Assembly: GCA_039619475.1 (NCBI GenBank)
Contig: CM077116.1
Span: forward strand, 253,566,440 to 253,630,439
DNA length: 64,000 nucleotides
Origin: Icerya purchasi
Lineage: Eukaryota; Arthropoda; Insecta; Hemiptera; Monophlebidae
Direction: 5' to 3'
Shown: piece by piece, positions 36,950 to 48,515 of the stretch
How positions within the stretch are numbered: the first letter of the stretch is position 1
Layout of the letters: every line of letters starts with the position of its first letter
Program-made: the position numbers and the translations under genes
Notes under the pieces: model-generated
Database searches by the model: none
What the model was told of the DNA's origin: nothing
What the model saw: the letters and a program-made list of their open reading frames with translations, nothing else

Positions 36950-37758
36950 GTTCTTCTACAGCGACGCTATCGTGCTATCCAATATATCACTTCTACAAAT
37001 GGCTCTAATAAATTTCTGCTAGTCTTGGATTCTAAGGGTGTGCTAAAGACCATCTTCTTTCCTTTTCCTCATCATTCTTCAAACTTCATAATTCTCCTGA
37101 TTCGCGTTCTCTTGTCACTAGATTGTACAGCGCTCGTTCCATACAAATCGATTTCTTATGGACCCCCAACCATGTTAGCATTGAGGGTAATGAACTGGCT
37201 GATTCATCAGCCCGATCTGCCGTTTAGACTGGCCAATTTCTATCCAAATTTTCTTCTAATCTTAATGTTCTTTCCAGGAAGTGTTATCGTAGACGATAGC
37301 TCCATTATTTATCCCTTTTTATTTTCTAATCCTGAATCCTTTTATCGTAATATTCGAACTCGCCCTCCTCTTTATCCTTGGTGACTTCCCTCATCATTTG
37401 CGCTTTCGTATCTCTTCTATCTGCAGACTTCGTTTTAATTCATCCCCTTTTCGTTTTTCTATGCCCACTGCTCCTTTTTGTTTTTTCCATCTTGATAACT
37501 CTGATTTACTCTGTGACACAAATCACATTATTATCTTCGAATGCGCTTTTATATCTATAGAACGCTTTCACTTCTATACACAACTCCTGAATCTTAGTTT
37601 GCCTATTCCATATAATGCTTCGTTTATTCTTTCGCTTCCATCCACGACGATCATTCCTATTATAGCATCTTTCGTTTCTTCTATCTCTAGTCATATTCAA
37701 TTCTAATTCATTTCTCTTTAATGCCCTCGGCTGGCGATCCCAAAAAAAAAAAAAAAAA
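36950..37758 (+). mobile_element. LINE 3' fragment: RNase H and terminal domain with poly(A)
   Basis: Readable pieces with frame changes: AIQYITSTNGSNKFLLV and DSKGVLK, then IDFLWTPNHVSIEGNELAD followed by SSARSAV (RNase H end) near 37150-37230, then SSICRLRFNSSPF and LCDTNHII-FECAF near 37400-37550, the cysteine/histidine region after RNase H. The 3' end GGCTGGCGATCCC precedes 17 A (37742-37758). Same family as the copies at 1.7-4.67 kb and 33.1 kb. Confidence 0.75.
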
Positions 37759-38807
37759 GTCTACGTATCCAAAATCACAATATTGTTGCTCCCCATTCAA
37801 AAAATAAAATAAATAAATAACACGATATTTGAAAACTTAAAGGCGCCGAGAAAGTAATATGTTTTACTTAAAATCGGTTTCAACCAGAAGCAGTTTTACA
37901 TGTATGTACACACACATGTTCAAGTATGCGATGTATATTTTTATTTGGTTGCTCGTTTTATTAAAATATACTCGTATTAAGCTCGTATAAACTTTCCTTT
38001 CCTTAAGCGTGCTTAATTTAAAGATAATGGCGATGAAAGGTGCAGAATTATGTTTGGCGGGTCGCAAGTTGAAGAGAGGCCAGTATGTTGCGGTGAGGAT
38101 TTTTTTTTTAAATTTTTCGCACTAAAACGTTTCGACATCATCATGAAAATAAGAAAATTACAATTCAATTACTTTCCTTTTTATATAAAAAATGTGTAAT
38201 CAAATTTTTCAAATTAATTACAACTGAGTGAGAAGAATAAGGAGCTACGTACGACGCTGTATATGTAGCTTTTGAGCAAATTCTGGGGAAACGTTAAAAA
38301 ACATATTTTTTAAGACGGGCTGTTTTTTATGCTGAGTTAGATTTTGATTAACACCGAAGAATTATAAATATTTAGGTGTAGTTGAAATTTCGACAAATAT
38401 GATGTCCCATTTTAAGGAAGAAGTTGAAAGTGGTTATATATGCATGTGTAAATATGTCATCAATTCTATAACGAAATCTGTAAATTGAAACCGACTCTTC
38501 CATAAGAATTATAGAAGACCCTGGGTTTCCTCTGGCCAAGGTGAAAACATTGAGTTATATATATGTATATACACACTTCGCATTCGATTCATGGATAATA
38601 TTAGAGGAAAGAAGTCATACGCTGAAAAAAACATTAGCCAAAGCGCGCGAATATCTTACACGAGGACATGTTTTCCACTAACATGCGGGTTGAGGAGATG
38701 ATCCATCATCATCATTAGTCGCAGTCCCTCAGAGGTTGTCGTAACTAAAATTCATATGTTTGCAACATACACCTATGTATACATATATATATATATATAT
38801 ATATATA
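37759..38807. other. Intergenic sequence, no gene seen
   Basis: AT-rich, with a few ATC repeats near 38700 and a TA microsatellite at 38777-38807 that abuts the next mobile element. No coding homology. Confidence 0.5.
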
Positions 38808-39404
38808 TGGTGTACAGCAGAGAAACGGATCGTATTTCAAAACATGTCTGATCGAACGGTAAGAAGAATACTTCATGAAGTCTCAAATTACCACCCACCC
38901 ATATACAAGATATTGTATACCCACCGATTATGCCGCAAGAGTAGCATTCTGTGAAACGATGTTACAAAAACTCGAGTCCAAAGAAATCCCCCTAGACGCG
39001 ATTTTGATAACAGACGAGGCACATTTTTACCTGAATGGAGACGTAAATAAACAAAATTTTCGATATCGGAGCGACGAAAATCCTCATATTGTTCACAAAA
39101 AGCCTTTCCACGAAACCTGGACGAGTTGAAAGCCGAGATTCGACGTCATGCCGTGGCTATTGCGACGACTATGTTGTCTAAAGTTTATGGTAATTTTGCT
39201 TTGCGACTTTGTAATTATATCGAAAATCGAGGTCGTCATTTAAATGACGTTATCATTAAGACTAAAAAGTTGTCGACATAAATAAATACATCGGAAAAAA
39301 TGTTCTTGCATTCTCGTTCCAACGCGACCAAGCTCGTTTTCCTAACTTACATACTGATGACGCTAATACGTTTTCAAATACGATCCGTTTCTCTGCCGCA
39401 CCAT
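38808..39404 (+). mobile_element. Mariner-like deletion derivative (~600 bp)
   Basis: The inverted termini match over about 35 bp: left TGGTGTACAGCAGAGAAACG, right (reverse complement) TGGTGCGGCAGAGAAACGGA, both continuing CGTATTT(C/G)AAAAC. TA lies just outside each end. The interior encodes two joined pieces of a transposase. The element sits directly in a TA microsatellite. Confidence 0.8.
38842..39281 (+). pseudogene. Transposase remnant with catalytic core deleted
   Basis: Reads SDRTVRRILHEV, PTDYAARVAFCETMLQKL, then ILITDEAHFYLNGDVNKQNF (first catalytic Asp region), ENPHIVHKKPFHETW. A frame change near 39125 leads straight into LKAEIRRHAVAIATTMLSKV and CNYIENRGRHLNDVI, which resembles mariner transposase C-termini. 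The stretch with the second and third acidic residues is gone, so this is an internal deletion. Confidence 0.75.
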
Positions 39405-39926
39405 CTATGTGTATACATTATATAAAACTTGGAAATTTTTACACATAATGCGAGCCAAAATTTATACGAGTTTTTAAAAAATCGTGTCTATTTTAAAGTA
39501 ATGGCAAGAACGGAATTTTATTTTTACGTGCAGGTAATAAACTGAACAATTAATAATTTCGGAACAATGTAGATGTCACATCTATGCAGTTGATGTTTGG
39601 ATGTAGATTTCTGAAAGTATGCGCTAGCTTTATAATCTTGCGAGTCCAATTTACCATTATGTTTCTCCGAAGCACACAATGTGTACTTTATATATTTTTT
39701 AAATTCTTTGAATGGATTCGGCGTGTATGCATACATATGCATCAATAACTATGTCATAGCCCGTAATACACTACACTTTTTGTCCCATGATTATGTGCCG
39801 TTATTTTATATAAGATAACAAAGGTTAAATGTTGCGTTGTGCCAAAATTTAAAAAAAATAAAAGCCCGATAAGAAAGACTTAATCAATTAAAAATGATTT
39901 TTCTAAGAGAATTTTAGGAAAAAAAT
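39405..39926. other. Intergenic sequence, nothing recognised
   Basis: AT-rich, no coding homology or repeat ends seen. Confidence 0.5.
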
Positions 39927-40890
39927 CGGCGCTGGGCGCCTCCCCGTTGGAGACTCCCGGACCCCCAATGCTCCAATGCTCTCTGTTTAAAGCCTACGGC
40001 TAAAATTCAAAAAACATGAAACATGCTTTAGCCATTTGCTGTCTATTAATATCATCTCTGATACTTTCAACTGTTTCTGTACGATATGTTTAAGTTGAGG
40101 ATGCGATAATGAACATCCTGAATTCGAAAAAAAAATAATGTTAACGATCTTATTTAGAATTTTTTTTTATTCTTGTGTCACATGATCCTTAGAAGTAATG
40201 GACAATATATGGATTTACGATAGCTGAAGTAACTTATGTAATTTTTAGAATGAGTTTTGTCGATGTGACAAGCGAAGATAAAATCGATAACCGATCCTCC
40301 ACGAGTAGTTGGTAGAACACTAAATTCGTTTTGAGTTGTAATCCAAAGGTTTCTTCCATGAACCTGAAATAATCGCTGATTTTCAGGTTTCGTAAGATCG
40401 ACGTTGGTATCTCCTGATAGAAGTATAGAAATTGTAACTTCCGTTGGAAACTGTTTATTCGAGAGATTTGCGCAATTTCCATGCTTTCTTTCATTTCCAT
40501 AGATTTGCGTAATTTCACTGTTTTATTTCATTTATCAAAAGTTTTCGTCGTTTTCTTTAGAAAACCCTATTTTTCAATACTTGTATGTAATCACATTTCT
40601 TTCATTTATTCGACAACAGTTTCATATGGTTTTTTCGCTGTAGATGCTGCACTATTATAATGCATAGTCATATAAACGTTGATGAACTACAACCATCAGC
40701 ACGACAGACAAACAACATCATCGGAGCGCGGTCCGAACCGGCTGACTTAAGACAACTAGAAAAAAAAAAACTGTATTCTTATTTTAGTGGGACGTTTTCT
40801 ACTAGTTAGGTCACGTCTAAAGTATGTTCCATGCTGAAAATAGATTGGGGTTCAAGGAGGTTCGTCTCCTTGCGGGGCCCGGAGGGCATA
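39927..40890. mobile_element. Candidate TIR element with GC-rich ends
   Basis: Two isolated GC-rich blocks face each other: left (39931-39970) has GGCGCCTCCCCGTTGGAGAC and CCCCCAATG; right (40842-40890), reverse-complemented, has GCCCTCCGGGCCCCGCAAGG, GGAGAC and ACCCCAATC. The shared order CCCCG..GGAGAC..ACCCCCAAT suggests diverged inverted termini about 1 kb apart. Inside is an endonuclease-fold fragment on the minus strand. Boundaries are approximate. Confidence 0.4.
40170..40425 (-). pseudogene. Fragment of a transposon-encoded endonuclease-fold (EEP) domain
   Basis: Across two frameshifts the minus strand reads LLSGDTNVDLTKPENQRLF, then FMEETFGLQLKTN, then FSVLPTTRGGSVIDFIFACH and NYISY. 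The GD(F)NVDL and IDFIFA motifs in this order are those of endonuclease/exonuclease/phosphatase domains carried by LINEs and by some Helitron-type elements of insects. Only the C-terminal half is present. Confidence 0.55.
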
Positions 40891-42265
40891 GTTTTATTAT
40901 GTGTATATATGTATTTGCTCTAGTTTTACCAGTATGAATCAAATGAGTACAAGAAAATCTGAAAAATAAAAGCGTCCGAGTGAAAAGAACTAGTCCAAAA
41001 TTTTCTTCAATCTTTTAAACTTCGTATATTAAGAATGTTTAATTCCTTAATTTTCAGTACCATTTTAAAAGTATGGGTCTCGCTTTACGTCACTTTATGT
41101 GTAAATGCCTTATTACATGCATCGATTTTTTTTCTTTTCTAATTTAAGTGTAACTGTTAAAATATTTTTTTTTTTTTGTACTTTTATTTTACTTTTAAAG
41201 TAAGAAAAATATTGATCTGGAATTTTGCATTAAATAATGAAACTATCATTGTATGCAAATGAAAATGCAAGGAACAAAAACATTGTAACATCGAAAAGAT
41301 TAGAGAAAAAAGTTAAGAAAATAGATGAAAAAGGACAAATCCAATCAATGTCACGAATGATGAATGCGAAAAAACTGGACTCCGGAGAACAGATGATGAT
41401 AGGTAAAAGATTTAGTTAACCGCACCGTTGATATTGCTGACACTTTGTTTTAATGACGATAGTTCACTGTTTGTGTGTTGCATTTGCCAGCTTCTGAGGA
41501 ACGATGAATCTAAACAGTTAACAGGCGACATCCGGCTCTGTCTTGTACCGATTATTTTGCTATTTTAAAAAAGTAATTTTAGAAATGAACCGGCATCGAA
41601 GAATTACGTCAGTTGTGAAATTTGAAACGTTTGACAGTGCTAGTTTTGAATTTGATCAGAAACGTTATGTTTGATCGCATTCTCGGTATAGCAATATATT
41701 GCGTGCCGCGATCGATGTTCTCGTTAAATTTCCAAATTACTTTACTTGTTTTTTAAATAGATTAGATTTTTCGCTTTTATACGAATTCGTTAAGTTTATG
41801 TGATTTTTTTTATTTTGATTTCTGAATGTAGGTTGTTGTTAGATAGATTTTTATAAATGACTTGCGGAACTGTGAAGTATTTGTCCGTACGCAGAAGGGA
41901 AATGCTAAACCGATGTTTTATAAAAGTGTAAAAAATAAGAAAAATCAGTCATTAAAATACGGATATTACTGATCTCCTATGATGGATGAAGATGAAATTA
42001 TAGAGTCTGCGCACGTTCTGTACCCGTAAGTCTTAAAGTAAATCAGTGTTATCAGTTTATACGATTATTTATTCATCATTAAAATAAGTGATTTTTATAA
42101 TGTTAGCGTCTGCTTTTCTTCGAGTATATTATTTCGGTACCGTCATTTCCACTAACGGGATCGTTTAAAATTGGCAGGTACAATGGGTCTAAAAAGAATA
42201 TTAAAATAATTATTTTCGTTAATTAGTTTAAATGTGTCAGTTAGAGAATTGTTCGAGGAAATACA
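40891..42265. other. Intergenic sequence, nothing recognised
   Basis: AT-rich. A 60-codon Lys-rich open frame at 41237 has no homology I recognise and no start context support. Confidence 0.5.
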
Positions 42266-44590
42266 TTTTTTTTTTCTTTTTTTTTTCTTTTCTTCTTCGC
42301 ATCTAAAACTGATTATATAATCATTTACTAGATTTTAATGTTAGTAAGATCGTGAATTTCAAAATCATCAGCCGATCCCGAATTTATTCATTGAATAATC
42401 ACGCTAGGTCAATAACGTTTCTTGTTTTTAACCTGTTGCAACTTGCTGGTCGTCGTAATAAATTCGTTGCGAGGGCATTTTCGTGTCCATTTAACTTCGA
42501 CAAGTGATTTTTAACCGTCAGCTTTATTTATTCAATAACATATTTCACTTGTAAATCTTGATGTAGTGTTTGCTTGGACACATACTATGGTGCTCCTACC
42601 AGTGATTGTAGCACCTTATTTTGATAGCGCTGTATTCTGTCCATACTACTTTTGGAAGCGCACTCCCACAATTCAGCTGCGTACAACCATATCGGTTTTA
42701 ATACCATGTGGTATAGTAATATTTTATTTGAAATATGTAATTGGGAACGCGGTCCAAGCAACCAATGAAGTTGTCTCGTTTTCAAATTTAGTTCTGTTAT
42801 TTTTATCTTGATGTGATGAAGCCATGTAAGTGTTTCATCGAGGTGTACTCCAAGATATTTTACGGATAAATTTGTATTTGTTTCTTATTTATAGATATAT
42901 GATATTTGTTACGTATAATTTTTCTCTTTGTAAAAATAATGTGGTTACTTTTATTTTCATTTATTACTATATTCCATTTATTCAGCCAATCAATGATTTT
43001 ATTTAGCACATCTTGTAAATTTTCTGTGGACTTTTCTGGGTTCTCGTGCGTTACCATGATTGCCATGTCGTCAGTGAATGCTGCTAATAGTGCGTCATCT
43101 ATTTCTGGCATATCATAAGTAAGCAATAAATAAAGAGAGGATCAAATACACTTCCCTAAGGTACACTTGCCTCAATTTTATATATGGATGATTCTGTTCC
43201 ATTTACTACAACTCGGAAATATCTGTCTTGTAAGTAGGATTTCAAAATATTGTAATACTGAATTGGTAGTATTTTTTTGCATTTGTTAAGTATTCCCGGA
43301 TGCCATACTTTATCAAATGCCTGTTGTACATCAAGGAAGACGGCCGAAGTAACTCTTTTTTTTCTTTCAAATTTTACTTCAATTTTGTTAACCTTGTTGT
43401 ACTGTTGAGTGCCTAATTCGGAAGCCAAATTGATAATTTGGTATTATTTCTTTCTTGTCTATGAACTTTTGTATTCTCTTTTTTAAGAGTTTTTCGAAAA
43501 CTTTGGCCAGAATTGATAAGAGTGAAATTGGCCGATAAAAAGAGGCACACTTTGAGGAGGTTTACTTGGTTTTAAAATCATCATAACATTGGCGAATTTC
43601 CACAGTATAGGAACATATTGAAACTGTAAAATCGCATTGTAGATAGAAGTTAACATTACTGATGCTTTTCTTGATAAGTCAATTCTTGTTACTCAATTTA
43701 TTTATTACTCCATCAATTTCGCCTGGCGAAGTTAAATTGATTTTATTTGGTGAATTATTTGAACTTTGATTTAAATAATCATGGACGACGTTTTCGACAG
43801 GCGATTTTGTATTGTGCGGTTTAAAAATTCCTGATAAGTGTACAGCGAACAGATCTGCTTTAGCAGCATCATCTACAGTCCAACTACCATCAACTGCTTT
43901 TATCGGATCATTTCTACGTATTGGTTTATTTCCGTATCTAACTGCTCTCCGTAACGAATAATTACTGACCTTCGTTAGCGACAGATTTGTGATATATTCC
44001 CTAAATGAATTGTTTTTATAGTTTTGTAGTAGCGACTTAAGATTTCTGATCTCTCTATTTAAAGCTGCTTTATCAGTTGGGCATCTTGTTCGCATCCAAC
44101 GTCTCCTCAACTGTCTTTTAATTGCTACTTGTCTACGCACAGAATCAGGATATGCCAAAAATTTTGGAGATGTGTAATTCATCAACGGTGTACTTTTATA
44201 AGCCGCTTTTACTATTTGGGTTGTGAAGACGTTAACAGCTTCATCTATATTTTCTGTGGTTTTTAGTGAAATTGAGAGATTTATGGAATCATCTAGCAGG
44301 TTTCTGAATGTATCCAAATTTGTGTACTTATTACATAATACCAATTTATGTTCTTTGGGCCATACTTGTACATTAATCGATAGTAGGACGATTGAATGGT
44401 TCGAAGATATAGATGATAGATCGTTTTCAACTGCCATGTAATTGCTCGAGATACCTTTTGTGATAAAAAAGTCGAGTAAATCAGGTACTTTATTCATGTC
44501 TGAGGGCCAGTATATTGGTTGGCCTCCAGATATTACATTGCATTTTTCCGAGTTGATAGCCGTTTTGAGTCTTGAAATATTTTCTCAAAA
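42266..44590 (-). mobile_element. Jockey-clade retrotransposon, 5'-truncated
   Basis: ORF2 lies on the minus strand, read from 44.59 kb down to about 42.4 kb, with a T-rich (minus-strand A-rich) tail at about 42266-42297. The order is end of endonuclease, linker, reverse transcriptase, C-terminal region. The N-terminal endonuclease, ORF1 and 5' UTR are absent, as is usual for incomplete reverse transcription. Confidence 0.85.
42400..44570 (-). pseudogene. Jockey ORF2 remnant (endonuclease end plus RT)
   Basis: One long open piece, complement of 43679-44497 (272 residues), starts MNKVPDLLDFFITKG and SNHSIVLLSINV (endonuclease end) and runs to the RT entry. RT motif A reads AVFLDVQQAFDKVWHPGILN near 43340 and motif C reads FTDDMAI near 43070 in place of the usual (Y/A)DD context. 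Then KTRQLHWLLG, LLYHMVLKPIWLYAAELW, YQNKVLQSLVGAP and, after stops, LHQDLQVK and NALATNLL near 42.45 kb. Frameshifts near 43.14 and 43.5 kb and stops show that it is dead. Confidence 0.85.
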
Positions 44591-45449
44591 GAAAACGCAT
44601 GATGGCAAAAATATTGTAGGAAAAGATAATGAAGATTACGAAAAAAACAACTGAAAATGCTCCATTACATATTGTATCAAAAAAAAAAAAAAAAAAAGAT
44701 TAACCTAATTTTTATTTTATAAACTAATTATTTTCTGTTTATTAAAAGCAATAAACAGGATTCGGATTTATATGATTTAAAAAAAAAACCTGCATCATAT
44801 GCATAAAAAATATGTGCTGAAGCTCAAAATATTGAAGCAGAATAGGGTTGTGGCGCGATCTTTCGGTATATTTTTGAGCAGCTCGCATTTTTTTTTCTTT
44901 TTAATTCCAATAATTTAAATTGTATATGTTGTGTAGGCTAATTTATATGTAATTATTAAATTTGCAGCGAATAAAACGAAAATGCTTTGAAATTTCCAAA
45001 ATATGCAAAATCGCAAAATTTCTTGAAATACGCCAAGTGTACATAAATATTAAATTGATAAATTTCAAATCGAAAACCCTAAAAATGCCCAAAAACGAAA
45101 TAAAAGGCATTACATATAAGTAAAAAAGGATATTCGTTATGTGCAAAATTCGAACCCTACTAATAATAATAGTTGTTAAGTTTTAAAAGTAATTGAATAA
45201 AACTTGAAAATTTTTAGATAATATTAAATTAAATTAAATATTTTACAACGTGAAATTTATTTTCTTTCTTTAAATAAAGGGGAAAAATATAATTCTGTAT
45301 TAACTATTTTCTTTTTTTTTTAAACTATCAACAAATGTATACTTTTTTATTTTTTATTTCACAGAATGTCGTTTTAATAATGTTTTAAAGCTTATTTACT
45401 TTTTATCTTAAAAAACTCGTTTTTTTTTAATCTACATTGCCACTCTATA
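44591..45449. other. Intergenic sequence, nothing recognised
   Basis: AT-rich with an A tract near 44681-44697. No coding homology. Confidence 0.5.
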
Positions 45450-45545
45450 CACTATGCTTCCAAGTTACACAGAATAAAGTGCTTAAACTGATTTTGGGGC
45501 TGCTCTGGTTCCTCCTAACAATGGAATTATGTAACAAACGTTGAA
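45450..45545 (+). pseudogene. Possible short RT C-terminal relic
   Basis: A 29-codon stretch reads TQNKVLKLILGLLWFLLTME, which has the pattern (I/R)QNKxLRxIxGxPWF seen after the RT domain in Jockey/R1-type LINEs. The flanks are not recognisable. Short and tentative. Confidence 0.3.
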
Positions 45546-46523
45546 ATGGCTCCTGACAGGATTAACTGGTGTTACCTAACCGGTTCTTATGCTGGCGATC
45601 GGTTTTACAATATATCAGGAAACTGGGAAACCCTAACAGAGACTGATCTTCGCTCGAAGTAATGTCGATCCTACATCGTATATATATTACGCAGGTTTTT
45701 TCATTAATTAATATTTTCCTAAGATTACACCGTCTTTCGAACTTTACATAGAATATTTATGATTTAAGATCGGGCAGCAAAGTATAATAGATTATTCGCG
45801 TAAGCTCTTGATTAATTAAACCGAAATTATTTTAAATTGTAAATATTCAAACGCGAAAATGAAATTGTAAATAATAATTTTTTTTTTTAAACTTATTTTC
45901 GGGTATTCTTTGGTTTGCTTTAAATTGCAGTAAATGTCTTTTTATCAGACGCGACTTTTAATGTCTTGAATTGTCATGTTTACTTGAAAGAAAAATTATA
46001 ATGAGATACATTGACATTTACGAATATATACATACACGGTCTGCAAATAAGCAAGGAGATTGTTCACATTACTGAGGGGAAACTAGTTGAGGAACCCTTA
46101 TTTGACCTTGAACAGTATTCTTACGTAATGAAAAATATAGAACTCGTTCGGTCGACACTTAGTCGTAATACGAAGGCAGTTAAATGCAGTTGGGCTTTTA
46201 GGTTTCGCTAGAAAATGGATAGGGAAAGTGATCAGCATGTCAACGTCAGATTTCTCAGGGAACCTAAAAAATCGGCAACAAGGAGGTTTATCAAATGTAA
46301 AGTTTGCAATGATAAATACAAATAATTATTGCGTGTAGGTGTTCTTAAATAACGTAAGCGGTTTTTAGAAGACAAACACAACGCGAAACATGTTGACTTC
46401 CGGGGGTTGACTACGCACGTCGACAATTGAAAAACCATTGAAAAAATTTAAAACGCAGTACTAAAAGACCAAGACGATCGAGTGACCTATTATTGAAATA
46501 TTGCATACGAACGGTCTACGACT
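45546..46523. other. Intergenic sequence, no supported feature
   Basis: A frame at 46011-46211 and TRRFIKCKVCND nearby vaguely recall the cysteine-rich C-terminus of piggyBac transposases, but too little matches to call it. Confidence 0.4.
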
Positions 46524-47099
46524 GTTAAAAACCGGATAACCGGGTAACCGCGGGTTCGGTTAAAAACCGATGATGCAGTTGAAAATCGGTTTTACGGTTT
46601 TTACGGATACGGTTAACTGTACCAAACGGTTATTCGTATTAATCGCAAAGTTGATTAAATAATAATAATAATCATCTTTTTTTCGTTTCTTTTTGGATTA
46701 TTGTGTAATTAATATCAATTGGGGACTTCGTTGTACTGGCTCGTGTTTTGTTGTTATCGCTTCGTCATTTAATAATATCAATCTTAGTTCCACAAAATTA
46801 TTTATTTACGGGAAAACCGCAGCTTGGTGAGTTAAAATCTTACTTTATAATCACTCCCGTACGCGCACTGCTCACGGGCGTGAATCACTGTAGCCGCGAT
46901 ACCCCTAAACGCACACACCTGCAGATTTCAGACATCAACAGCAATGCAACAGATGCTATGCTATAGAAGACACTCCGCTCCAACCAGCCCGAATTATTCC
47001 TAACGCATTGGAAAAAAAAATTATATTAAATGGTTGAAAGTGAATTTTGACGATTTATTTTTTTTAACTATAGTTTTATTCTGATATCATTTTCAATTC

Positions 47100-47520
47100 A
47101 GGATACCAAAAAAAAATATTTGGGCGTGGAATCATTCAGATTTTTAGAACAGATGAAACAAGTCCAAAAAAATGAAAACATGCATTTTTGACTGAAAAAC
47201 TTCTGAAACTTCAACTGAAAGCAAATTATAAAATGTATGTTACATAATTTGTCATTGTGTTACCCAATCTGCTATTATGAGAATTTTAAATTCGTGCAGA
47301 ATCTCTATATTTCTTTATTCTAACAATCTGAAAAAATTCAGGAAAACGTGTTATCTTCCAGTATGTAACATATATCTATTCCGTTGTTATTAGTTGAATT
47401 TGAAAAGGGTTTTCGGCCAAAAATGCATGTTTTTATTTTTTTTGAACCTCTTCCACCACTTTTAAAAATTTGAAAAAATTTCAGTAAATAGTTTACACTA
47501 CAATATATGTTATATATTTT
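47100..47520. repeat. Nested inverted repeat inside the TIR element
   Basis: ATGAAAACATGCATTTTTGA at about 47173 pairs with the reverse complement of the segment around 47425 (ATAAAAACATGCATTTTTGG). Similarity extends outwards through the CAAAAAAA and TTTTTA blocks and inwards through TCAACT and GTTACATA. Could be a separate fold-back insertion or part of the parent element. Confidence 0.55.
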
Positions 47521-48138
47521 TTTCGTCGTTATTGGGTTTTTAAAATATACTTTATGACATTTTAAAAATTTTGAATGTTTCTAAAAATTCGAATTTAACG
47601 TCTAAAAATCTAAAAAAATTTACCGTTATAGAACTTTCCAATATCTTTAACCTCCAAAAATAATTTTTTTAATTGATTGAAAAATGGCTGAGATATAAAA
47701 AAAAAAATGAAAATCACAAAATGGTGACTACGCAGCCCCCTGTGGGACTGGGGGTCTGAAGCTTTCAGCATCAACTATTTTTTTCATGCCCTAGATTTAT
47801 ATATTTCTTTTATAAAGTTTGGTTTAAAGATACTTTTACCCCCCTTAACCGGCTACACCCTTTACATGTTAAAATAAAATTTTATAGTTTATTAAATAAT
47901 CGCCTGTGCGAACAATTAAAAAATTATAGTTCCAACGATATATTTAAATTTTTTTTTTTTATTTTATTGCATAACTGTTAAAACGATTAACTGATTTATA
48001 TGGTTAACCGAAATCGCGATTAATACAGGTAATCGTTTCATACAGTTAACCGTACCCGTAAAAACTGCAAACCCGGTTTTACCCGACTAATCGGTTTAAA
48101 CCGATACTGCGGTTAACCGGGTTATCGGTATACCCGTT

Positions 48139-48497
48139 CAGGGCCGTATCTAGACCAAAATTTCGGGGGGGGGGGTATGAAAATATTTTTATAATTATAT
48201 ATATATGTGTGTGTGTGTGTGCGCGCGCGCGCGTATGTGTTATCATGAAATATATTTATTTATAAATGGTACTAAAGCCTTGTAGTCAATTATTTTTTGA
48301 ATACTACAATAAAAAAAAATAGAAAATAGTCGTTTCCATAGAATTCATAAAAATTTTAATTTTCTTTTCTTTTTTCAAAAATTGATAAGAAATAAATTTA
48401 TGTTGAATTTCGGTCCATTTAATTCAAGCAGTTATGATTTCGCAGACATTTCGGGGAGGGTTTGAACCCGGAAAACCCTCCCTCAGATACGGTCCTG
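48139..48497. mobile_element. hAT-type MITE with perfect 8-bp target duplication
   Basis: 359 bp. Ends CAGGGCCGTATCTAGA and, reverse-complemented, CAGGACCGTATCTGAGG. Both flanks are TACCCGTT (48131-48138 and 48498-48505), an exact 8-bp duplication as hAT transposases make. Subterminal TTTCGGGGGGG and TTTCGGGGAGGG repeats and an internal TA/TG/CG tract are seen. No coding capacity. Confidence 0.85.
48196..48236. repeat. TA/TG/CG dinucleotide tract
   Basis: Alternating TA then TG then CG units inside the hAT MITE, the same order of dinucleotides as the tract at 16.6 kb. Confidence 0.95.
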
Positions 48498-48515
48498 TAC
48501 CCGTTAAAATCACCA

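Larger units (their letters stand above)
46524..48515. mobile_element. TIR element with GGTTAACCG-rich ends, interrupted by a hAT MITE
   Basis: Left arm (about 46524-46660) contains GGATAACCGGGTAACCGCGG, TTTTTACGGATACGGTTAAC and ATTCGTATTAATCGC. The right arm (about 47965-48130), reverse-complemented, contains CCGATAACCCGGTTAACCGC, TTTTTACGGGTACGGTTAAC and ACCTGTATTAATCGC. The interior is about 1.3 kb of AT-rich non-coding DNA with its own inverted repeat. Superfamily not assigned. The right end is split by a younger insertion at 48139-48497. Confidence 0.65.

Noticed and set aside
41237..41419. 60-codon Lys/Met-rich frame
   Set aside because: Composition is that of A-rich DNA; no homology.
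44223..44654. Two plus-strand frames of about 70 codons
   Set aside because: Antisense to the Jockey ORF2 remnant.
46011..46330. Possible piggyBac transposase end (ATRRFIKCKVCND)
   Set aside because: A single short cysteine-containing match with stops around it; not enough to support a call.
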